The position numbers were made by a program, and so were the translations under genes. A stretch of DNA of 37,082 bases from Thiomicrorhabdus sp. GTDB taxonomy: Bacteria; Pseudomonadota; Gammaproteobacteria; Thiomicrospirales; Thiomicrospiraceae. Shown here in pieces: positions 31,337 through 37,082 of the stretch; position 1 is the first letter of the stretch, and every line of letters begins with the position of its first letter. The stretch covers positions 1-37,082 of the forward strand of contig WFNQ01000231.1 of NCBI GenBank assembly GCA_015488565.1, read 5' to 3'. The notes beneath the pieces are model-generated. The model had not been told where the DNA came from. It saw nothing but the letters and a program-made list of their open reading frames with translations, and searched no databases.

Positions 31337-31843
31337 TTAAGACTCTTTTTGTTCCATCAATTTACGAAACTGTTGCAAGGCACGAGTGCGCTTTAATCCT
31401 GATAGATGATCAATAAACATTTTGCCATCTAAGTGATCAATTTCATGCTGAATACATACCGCCAATAACTCATTGGCTTCAAACTCAATCTGCTTACCAT
31501 CACGATCCATGCCTCGTACTAAAATATCACTAGGACGCTTAATGGTCGCATAGATACCCGGCATAGACAGACACCCCTCTTCCCAGCTGATTTTACCAGC
31601 ACTTTGTACGATTTCAGGGTTCATTAATATAATCGGTTGATCGCCCTTTTCAGAGACGTCCAACACAATTAAACGTTGTTGAACCGCCACTTGCGGTGCC
31701 GCCAAACCAATGCCTGGTGCGTCATACATGGTATACAGCATGTCATCAATTAATTTATCCAATGCGTCATTCATCTCAGGAATGGGCGCACACACTTCTC
31801 TTAATCCCGCTTCGGGGTAGAGAACAATATCGAGTTTTTCCAT
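31337..31843 (-). CDS. def: Peptide deformylase
   Basis: 168 aa metalloenzyme that removes the formyl group from new proteins. The three family motifs are present: GIGLAAPQ (motif 1), EGCLSMPG (motif 2, metal-binding Cys) and HEIDHLDG (motif 3, the HExxH metal site). Met replaces the common Val in motif 2 (EGCLSVPG), a tolerated change. It is the first gene of the long - strand operon. A TATAAT box on the - strand at 31890-31895 in the 59-bp gap shared with dprA could be its promoter, without a clear -35. Confidence 0.97.
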   Translation of the reverse strand: MEKLDIVLYPEAGLREVCAPIPEMNDALDKLIDDMLYTMYDAPGIGLAAPQVAVQQRLIVLDVSEKGDQPIILMNPEIVQSAGKISWEEGCLSMPGIYATIKRPSDILVRGMDRDGKQIEFEANELLAVCIQHEIDHLDGKMFIDHLSGLKRTRALQQFRKLMEQKES

Positions 31844-31902
31844 AGTTATTTTTATGCTTCAGTTATACTTAATCTAATCAATTTTTTATATTATAGCGAA
31901 CT

Positions 31903-33042
31903 ATGTCTATTTTTTCTGATTTACCCAGCCTACTAGCACTGCATGTAAACCATATTCCCTTAAAACAGGCGCTAGAACTGCAAGCCCATTTTGGTAGCCT
32001 TAAAAACACCTTACAAGCCTCTCAAAAAGCACTTGCTGACACTCAAATACTCAAACCCTCTCAACTTGCCCGACTGCTTGATAAAAAAGAAACGCAACAA
32101 CAAGTGGCGCAAGCGATCCGTTGGGGTGAACAAGAGAATCAAAATTGGTTGCCCTTTGGCAGTGAACACTACCCCGATTTACTGCAAAGTATCGACGATG
32201 CGCCTCTACTGCTCGCAACCCGAGGTCGATTCGAGCTTTTACAAGACCCGCAACTGGCGATTGTGGGCAGTCGACATGCCTCAAAACAAGGCCTCATGAT
32301 TGCCAAAGATTTTGCACAACACCTATCCAGCCAGGGCTTAGGTATTACCAGTGGTCTGGCACTTGGAATTGATGCTGCCGCCCACCAAGGCGGACTTCAA
32401 GGCATGGGTAAGACCATCGCGGTCGTCGCAACGGGACTGGATAGAATCTACCCTGCGGCCAATCAGGCCCTAGGCCGTCAAATTGCCGAAGAGGGTGTGA
32501 TGGTGTCTGAATTTCCATTAGGAACGAAGCCATTAACCTATCACTTTCCGAAACGAAATCGAATCATAAGCGGACTCAGTGTTGGCACCTTAGTCGTGGA
32601 AGCCGCACTAAAAAGTGGGTCATTAATCACCGCAAAAACGGCAATGAATCAAGGAAGAGAGGTGTTTGCTGTACCAGGTTCTATTAATAACCCGCAAGCG
32701 AAAGGATGTCATCAACTGATTAAACAAGGCGCAAAACTAGTAGAGTCTGGACAAGATATTTTAGAGGAACTTTCTGCGTTACTGCAACACGCTTTAACCC
32801 CTCAAGCCGATGACCTCTTTGCCACTGAAGCGTCACCAAAATCAACTGACAAAAATTTTTCTCCCCCCTCTTCTCACCAACCGGCTATTTTAGAACACAT
32901 TGGTTACGAACCCATAGGCATGGATGAACTGATCGTATTAAGCAAAAGTCCTGTTTATGATATTCAAAGTCAATTAATGCTATTGGAGCTATCTGGAGAG
33001 GTAGAGAAGCTGTCAGCAGGACGCTGGCGTAGACTTAATTAA
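31903..33042 (+). CDS. dprA: DNA-processing protein DprA
   Basis: 379 aa. DprA loads RecA on incoming single-stranded DNA in natural transformation. An N-terminal helical (SAM-like) region covers about 1-75. The Rossmann core has AIVGSRHASKQG, GITSGLALGIDAAAH, VVATGLDRIYPAAN, EEGVMVSEFPLGTKP, FPKRNRIISGLSVGTLVVEA and GREVFAVPGSINNPQAKGCHQLIKQGA. A linker of about 30 residues (containing a CTCCCCCC word) leads to a C-terminal winged-helix domain (ILEHIGYEPIGMDELI to the end). It is divergent from def with a 59-bp shared gap, and its 3' end overlaps the convergent receiver gene by 8 bp. Confidence 0.96.
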   Translation: MSIFSDLPSLLALHVNHIPLKQALELQAHFGSLKNTLQASQKALADTQILKPSQLARLLDKKETQQQVAQAIRWGEQENQNWLPFGSEHYPDLLQSIDDAPLLLATRGRFELLQDPQLAIVGSRHASKQGLMIAKDFAQHLSSQGLGITSGLALGIDAAAHQGGLQGMGKTIAVVATGLDRIYPAANQALGRQIAEEGVMVSEFPLGTKPLTYHFPKRNRIISGLSVGTLVVEAALKSGSLITAKTAMNQGREVFAVPGSINNPQAKGCHQLIKQGAKLVESGQDILEELSALLQHALTPQADDLFATEASPKSTDKNFSPPSSHQPAILEHIGYEPIGMDELIVLSKSPVYDIQSQLMLLELSGEVEKLSAGRWRRLN

Positions 33043-33940
33043 AAACACGGCCAATCGCAGTACGACCGTTATCTTCATAATGCAAGGAGTCAAAACTCAG
33101 TTTATTGGCAATCATCACCCCGCGGCCATGACTGTGCATTGCTCGTTCTGGCGAAAAATCTAAATATGAGGCATAGTTAAAACCTTGCCCCATATCCCGA
33201 ATGGTAAACTGCAATTCCTTTGGCTTACGTTCAAACTCAATTGAGACTAATTTATCCCTATTTTCAGGGAGTTTTTGACGGTATTCAATCTCAGCTTGAA
33301 GTTGATCGGTCAAAATAAGCGTCGTTTTTTCTTCATAGGTAATGTTTAAATTGCCATGCTCAATCGCATTGGTCATCAATTCAAACAACCCAATAACAAC
33401 CTCTTGAGGCTTAGGGGTAATAAACGCTAAAGCACACGCCAAATTTCTCGCGTCCTCAATCGTTTTAATTTGAAAGTGCGCCACTTGAAGCTTAGACTCT
33501 AATCGTGCTGACTGATCCTTGACAGCAATTAAGCTCTGACTCAACACTTGCTGATGATCAAAACCAATAACGGCGGCCTTTAATACCGAGAGTAATAATG
33601 TTTGAGTATAAGGTTTGACCAGATAAAAATAGACACCGTGCTGTAGACTCTGCTCAATTTTATCTGGCTCTTCTAAATCCGCCTGAAAAATAACAGGGAC
33701 TACCGAGTACTGTCCATTTTTTTTAAGCGCTTTTAATAAAGCTAAATTTTCAACATAACGATCATTGTTATCAAATAAATACGCGTCATAAAGGGAAGAA
33801 ACATCTTGAAGAATGCACTGCTTTGCCTCATAAACGTTGTCCACAAAGGTAAGTTTAACAGGTTGACCAGCTAACTTTGCACGCAAGGCACGCTCTGAGC
33901 TATCATTTGCACCAATGATCAGCACTGAAATCGATTGCAT
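33035..33940 (-). CDS. Receiver domain fused to an anti-sigma-type HATPase domain
   Basis: 301 aa from ATG 33940 (MQSISVLIIGAND). The frame is open up to GTG 34018, but that part lies largely in the palindromic repeat and adds no domain. The receiver (about 1-125) keeps a phosphoacceptor Asp in AYLFDNNDR and the KPYT Lys, but the usual acidic pair is reduced to AND. After a helical linker comes a GHKL ATPase of the RsbW/SpoIIAB group (about 175-301): N box LFELMTNAIEHGN, G1 box RDMGQGFNY and G2-like SHGRGVMIANKL. It has no His-phosphorylation domain, so it should bind ATP and a protein partner (sigma factor or anti-anti-sigma) under receiver control rather than act as a histidine kinase. The partner is unknown. 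It is convergent with dprA, overlapping by 8 bp. Confidence 0.85.
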   Translation of the reverse strand: MQSISVLIIGANDSSERALRAKLAGQPVKLTFVDNVYEAKQCILQDVSSLYDAYLFDNNDRYVENLALLKALKKNGQYSVVPVIFQADLEEPDKIEQSLQHGVYFYLVKPYTQTLLLSVLKAAVIGFDHQQVLSQSLIAVKDQSARLESKLQVAHFQIKTIEDARNLACALAFITPKPQEVVIGLFELMTNAIEHGNLNITYEEKTTLILTDQLQAEIEYRQKLPENRDKLVSIEFERKPKELQFTIRDMGQGFNYASYLDFSPERAMHSHGRGVMIANKLSFDSLHYEDNGRTAIGRVFN

Positions 33941-33993
33941 ACTAACATTATGAGAACTAAGCACACGCTTCCTTATTTTTATAACATCTCTTA

Positions 33994-34041
33994 AACCCAA
34001 ATCCTTACCTAGAAACACGAATCTAGGTAAGGATTTGGGTT
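33994..34041. repeat. 48-bp perfect palindromic element, copy C of the intergenic family
   Basis: Perfect 19-bp arms: AACCCAAATCCTTACCTAG (33994-34012) and its reverse complement (34023-34041), with a 10-nt loop AAACACGAAT. The left half plus loop nearly equals the right end of copy B and shares TAGAAACACGAAT with copy A. No T run follows. It lies just upstream of the receiver/HATPase gene and about 300 nt before topA. Confidence 0.85.
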
Positions 34042-34339
34042 AAATATCTACTTCTGGAAGTGAAAACCTTCTGTCTCTTTCTCAGACGGGCTCACTAGTG
34101 GGTATTCTACCGACAACACGCATGCAGTTTAATCTAAAATAAGTCTTAACGTTAGTACTTATAGGTAAAAATATAAAATAAATACGTAATTACATTGGTT
34201 TTAATCGACTTAAAATACTTTTTAAGAAAAAAATGCATTAAGTATTTGCAAAATACAAAAAAATTTTGCACCCTTAAAAAAGGGTCGAACTTTTTTTCAG
34301 CCATTCCAAACAAATTAAATTAAGCAAGGCAAAACACCT
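34042..34339 (+). promoter_or_regulatory. topA upstream region with competing hairpins and a terminator-like stem
   Basis: About 300 nt without a gene. Notable pairs: AATACTT (34214-34220) with AAGTATT (34240-34246), and, sharing bases with it, GTATTT (34242-34247) with AAATAC (34251-34256), so only one can form at a time. Then ACCCTT / AAGGGT (34270-34275 and 34280-34285, loop AAAA) is followed after CGAAC by seven T (34291-34297), a weak intrinsic-terminator shape 42 nt before the topA ATG. This layout could be an attenuator. No convincing sigma-70 promoter was identified, so it is unclear which hairpins are transcribed. Confidence 0.3.
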
Positions 34340-36892
34340 ATGACAAACTTGGTAATCGTGGAGTCTCCAGCAAAAGCTAAGACCATTGAAAAATATTTAG
34401 GCAAGGACTTTACCGTATTATCCAGTTATGGCCATATTCGGGATATGCAAAAAAAAGGCATGGGCATTGATTTAGCCAATCGCTTTGAACCCACTTACGA
34501 AATATCGCCCGATAAAAAGAAAACCGTGGCAGAACTAAGAAAAGTAGCCAAAACTGCCGAGGCCGTATGGTTGGCAACGGATGAGGATCGCGAGGGAGAA
34601 GCCATTGCATGGCATCTTGCTGAAGCCTTAAAATTAGACATTAAAACCACCAAACGCATCGTATTTCACGAGATTACCAAACCTGCCATTCAAAAAGCCG
34701 TTGCCGAACCCCGTACCGTCAATATGGACGTAGTAGATGCCCAACAAGCCCGCCGTGTACTTGATCGAATTGTTGGGTTTGAACTCTCCCCTATTTTATG
34801 GAAAAAGATTCGTTCAGGCCTTTCTGCTGGGCGTGTACAGTCGGTTGCAGTTCGTTTGATTGTTGAGCGTGAACGCGAAGTCGATGCCTTTGAATCCAAT
34901 TTTGTTTTTCGAGTCCAAGGTATATTAAACTTACTGGATAAGACTCAAAAAACTGTCGGAAAACTGGATGTAAAGCGCACCGCAACCTTTAAAACTGAAG
35001 AAGAGGCCACCGCCTTTTTAGACGCCGTTGCCAAAGCCAATTTATCCGTTATTTCTCTGGAAGAAAAGCCAGCAAAAAGAAGCCCAAAAGCACCCTTTAC
35101 TACCTCAACACTACAACAAGAAGCGGCGTCAAAATTAGGGTTTTCAGTCAAGCAAACCATGGTGGTTGCTCAACGCTTATACGAAGCTGGAAAAATCACC
35201 TACATGCGAACAGACTCTCTCAACTTGTCTGAAACCGCCATCGAGCAAGCCAAACAAACTATTATCAAAAACTACGGTTCAGAATTCAGTCACGTTCAGC
35301 GTTACAAAACCAAAAAAGCCGATGCACAAGAAGCGCATGAAGCGATTCGCCCAACCGACTTTAATGTCGATCAAGTCACGGGGGAGCGTAATGAACAACG
35401 CCTATACCAACTGATTTGGCGCAGAGCCATTGCCTCACAAATGTCCGATGCCCAATTAAAACGCACCACGGTAGATATTGGCATTGACACGCTCCCCAAC
35501 GATAAATTCACCGCGAAAGGCGAAGTGGTTACCTTTGAAGGTTTTCTAAAAGTCTACAACTTTGGTTCTGGAGATGATTCAGGCTTACTGCCACCCATGA
35601 CCGTAGGCCAAGCACTCAGTGTAGAGCAACTCAGCGCCCGACAAAGCTTTAGCCGTGCGCCAGCCCGTTACAATGAAGCCAGCCTAGTACGTACCCTAGA
35701 AGAGATGGGCATTGGCCGTCCCTCCACCTACGCCCCGACCATTGATACCGTGCAACAGCGAGGTTACGTTGTCAAAGAGGACCGCGAAGGAAAGCCACGT
35801 GAGTATCGTCAAATCACCTTAGAAAATGGCACGGTTGCTGCCGAAAGCTTGACTGAGATGGCTGGCAGTGAAAAAAACAAACTATTCCCAACCGATATTG
35901 CAGGCATTGTCACCAACTTTTTAACCAAACACTTTGGCGATGTACTTGACTATCAATTTACCGCCAAAGTAGAAGAAAAATTTGATGTCATTGCCCAAGG
36001 AAAATTGCAATGGCAAGACATGCTCGATGAATTTTATACAAAATTCCACCCAAAAGTCGAAGCCGCCGAAGAAGTCTCTCGTGAAGAAGCAGGGCAATCC
36101 CGACTATTGGGCAACCACCCTGAAAGTGGCAAACCGATGTTTGTTAAAATTGGACGATTTGGCCCCTATGTGCAAGCAGGTGATGGTGAAAACGATGAAA
36201 AGCCCGTTTTTGCCAGCCTCATGCCTGGGCAAAAAATGGACTTACTCAAATTAGAAGATGCATTAGAGTTGTTCAAACTGCCTAGGGAAGTCGGTGAAAT
36301 GCCTGAATCCTTTAAAGCCACCGCTGTAGACGGCTCCGTTTTTGAAGTCGAAAAAGGTCAAATCATCATTGCTAAGCAAGGGCCTTTTGGCCCCTACTTA
36401 GAATACGGCGTCAAAAAATACTGCCCTATGAAAGGCTTTAATCCACTCGAAATTACGATGGAAGAAGCAATAGCCCTCATTGAAGCCAAAATTCAGGCCG
36501 ATGCCGATAAAATCATCAAAACCTTTACAGGCACCGATGTCAAAATTCTAAAAGGTCGCTGGGGGCCTTATATCACCGACATTACCACCAAAAAGAATGC
36601 CAAAATTGCCAAAGACGAAGAGGCGTTAGAACTCAGTCTTGAAGAGTGTCAAAAGCGCCTAGACGAAGCGCCTGAGCCTAAGAAACGCGGGCGAGCTGGT
36701 GCGAAGAAAAAAGCCCCTGCTAAGAAGGCGACGGCGAAAAAAGCCATCACTAAGAAAAAGACAACAAAAAAAGCACCCGTAAAAAAGGCCTCGACCAAAA
36801 AAACCACGGTCAAGAAGCCTGCGGCAAAAAAGAAAGTCGTTAAAAAACCCGCCGCTAAAAAAGTAACGACCACGGCTAAGAAAAAAAGCTAA
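34340..36892 (+). CDS. topA: DNA topoisomerase I with Topo_C repeats and a lysine-rich tail
   Basis: 850 aa. It relaxes negatively supercoiled DNA. The TOPRIM domain has IVESPAKAKTIEKYLG and ATDEDREGEAIAWH (acidic D81, D83, E85). SAGRVQSVAVRLIVERE follows. The catalytic Tyr is Y288 in ITYMRTDSLNLS, and the EMGIGRPSTYAPTI block is present. Instead of the tetracysteine zinc fingers of E. coli TopA, the C-terminal part (about 590-775) carries Topo_C-type repeats with the GRFGPYVQ, GPFGPYLEYG and GRWGPYI signatures. The last 70 residues (781-850) contain 30 Lys in KKA/KKP/KKT repeats, resembling a histone H1 tail, and probably increase DNA binding and processivity. A single Cys-containing KKYCPMKGF shows that zinc sites are absent. 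Confidence 0.97.
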   Translation: MTNLVIVESPAKAKTIEKYLGKDFTVLSSYGHIRDMQKKGMGIDLANRFEPTYEISPDKKKTVAELRKVAKTAEAVWLATDEDREGEAIAWHLAEALKLDIKTTKRIVFHEITKPAIQKAVAEPRTVNMDVVDAQQARRVLDRIVGFELSPILWKKIRSGLSAGRVQSVAVRLIVEREREVDAFESNFVFRVQGILNLLDKTQKTVGKLDVKRTATFKTEEEATAFLDAVAKANLSVISLEEKPAKRSPKAPFTTSTLQQEAASKLGFSVKQTMVVAQRLYEAGKITYMRTDSLNLSETAIEQAKQTIIKNYGSEFSHVQRYKTKKADAQEAHEAIRPTDFNVDQVTGERNEQRLYQLIWRRAIASQMSDAQLKRTTVDIGIDTLPNDKFTAKGEVVTFEGFLKVYNFGSGDDSGLLPPMTVGQALSVEQLSARQSFSRAPARYNEASLVRTLEEMGIGRPSTYAPTIDTVQQRGYVVKEDREGKPREYRQITLENGTVAAESLTEMAGSEKNKLFPTDIAGIVTNFLTKHFGDVLDYQFTAKVEEKFDVIAQGKLQWQDMLDEFYTKFHPKVEAAEEVSREEAGQSRLLGNHPESGKPMFVKIGRFGPYVQAGDGENDEKPVFASLMPGQKMDLLKLEDALELFKLPREVGEMPESFKATAVDGSVFEVEKGQIIIAKQGPFGPYLEYGVKKYCPMKGFNPLEITMEEAIALIEAKIQADADKIIKTFTGTDVKILKGRWGPYITDITTKKNAKIAKDEEALELSLEECQKRLDEAPEPKKRGRAGAKKKAPAKKATAKKAITKKKTTKKAPVKKASTKKTTVKKPAAKKKVVKKPAAKKVTTTAKKKS

Positions 36893-36944
36893 CATGAAGA
36901 GAAGAAAAAGAGGGGGGTAAAAACCGGAGTGTTAAGCCCTTCAT

Positions 36945-36980
36945 AACGAACAAGATTGCAACCGTTTGCATCATTTCGTT
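36945..36980. terminator. Possible terminator hairpin after topA
   Basis: AACGAA (36945-36950) pairs with TTCGTT (36975-36980). Inside, GAT/ATC and GCAA/TTGC pair with one bulged T around a CCGT loop. No long T run follows on either strand, and the hairpin ends at the stop codon of the convergent partial gene, so its function is uncertain. Confidence 0.35.
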
Positions 36981-37082
36981 TAAAAATGTGCCACCAACGC
37001 TTCTTTATCCGCTTTAAGCATCTTTTTAATTACTGCTTCACGTTTTGCGGCATCACTTCGGGTTTGGGTGGTTTCAGAGTAG
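36980..37082 (-). CDS. 3' end of an unidentified gene, cut by the window edge
   Basis: An open - strand frame enters from the right edge and ends at TAA (36980-36982), giving 33 C-terminal residues that finish MLKADKEALVAHF. The fragment is charged and helical (SDAAKREAVIKKM...). Codon use looks like neighbouring genes and no in-frame stop occurs, but the piece is too short to identify. It is convergent with topA. Confidence 0.5.
   Translation of the reverse strand, partial: YSETTQTRSDAAKREAVIKKMLKADKEALVAHF

Noticed and set aside
36649..36895. Long - strand frames rich in Phe opposite the topA 3' end.
   Set aside because: They are the antisense of the lysine-rich tail (AAA/AAG codons read as TTT/CTT) and have no other coding support.
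1..37082. CRISPR arrays, tRNA and rRNA genes, integrases and transposases.
   Set aside because: I looked for regularly spaced repeats, cloverleaf-like segments and recombinase-like proteins and found none in the window.

Overview
The window is a chromosomal stretch of a low-GC (about 40%) gammaproteobacterium. The evidence is the set of gammaproteobacterial-type housekeeping genes (trmA, ttcA, an lpxL/htrB-type lipid A acyltransferase, CsdA-type deaD, the rsmB-DUF4390-ntrY-ntrX-trkA-trkH block) together with multihaem cytochromes and a PEP-CTERM protein. A sulfur-oxidising Thiotrichales-type organism (Thiomicrospira / Thiomicrorhabdus / Hydrogenovibrio relatives) is my best guess, but that is inference. 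No rRNA, tRNA, CRISPR array, insertion sequence or prophage was seen.

Layout. (1) 1-4710: the accessory and most interesting part. It holds a secreted octahaem cytochrome c with C-terminal IPT/TIG-like domains, a secreted parvulin prolyl isomerase, a PEP-CTERM surface protein and a secreted tetrahaem cytochrome c, all on the + strand, with strong terminators after three of the four. The octahaem protein reads as two tetrahaem modules in tandem, and the small cytochrome is a stand-alone copy of the same module. (2) 4735-7600: a 76-bp inverted-repeat element, a small lipoprotein and priA on the - strand. (3) 7685-14160: TRAP permease genes dctQ-dctM without a binding-protein gene, a PAS-GGDEF-EAL protein with a degenerate GGDEF site, and deaD behind a leader of about 350 nt with a 30-codon upstream ORF. 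(4) 14191-15435: a two-receiver diguanylate cyclase (- strand), then a 161-bp palindromic repeat. (5) 15788-20170: a tight + strand operon trmA - TSUP exporter - yiiM-like MOSC - ttcA - lpxL-type acyltransferase.

(6) 20489-31843: a compact - strand operon of about 11.3 kb, read in the order def, fmt, rsmB, DUF4390, ntrY, ntrX, trkA, trkH, a methyltransferase and an EamA transporter, with overlaps or gaps of a few bases throughout. It links N-terminal methionine processing and rRNA methylation to a two-component system and potassium uptake. The NtrX-type regulator has lost the catalytic residues of its AAA+ domain. (7) 31903-37082: dprA (+), a convergently overlapping receiver/anti-sigma-type ATPase protein (-), a perfect 19-bp-arm palindrome, topA (+) with a lysine-rich tail, and the 3' end of an unidentified gene on the - strand.

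Two features recur across the window. One is a family of intergenic inverted repeats sharing the core TAGAAACA(C/G)GAAT (near 4.77, 15.55 and 34.02 kb). The other is a marked excess of G/C homopolymer runs of 7-10 nt, some of them inside essential genes (priA, fmt) and several within a recurring TTTCTCCCCCC word. The best candidate for something undescribed is the cytochrome cluster at the left end. Its electron-conduit role is a hypothesis from haem content, secretion signals and gene neighbourhood.
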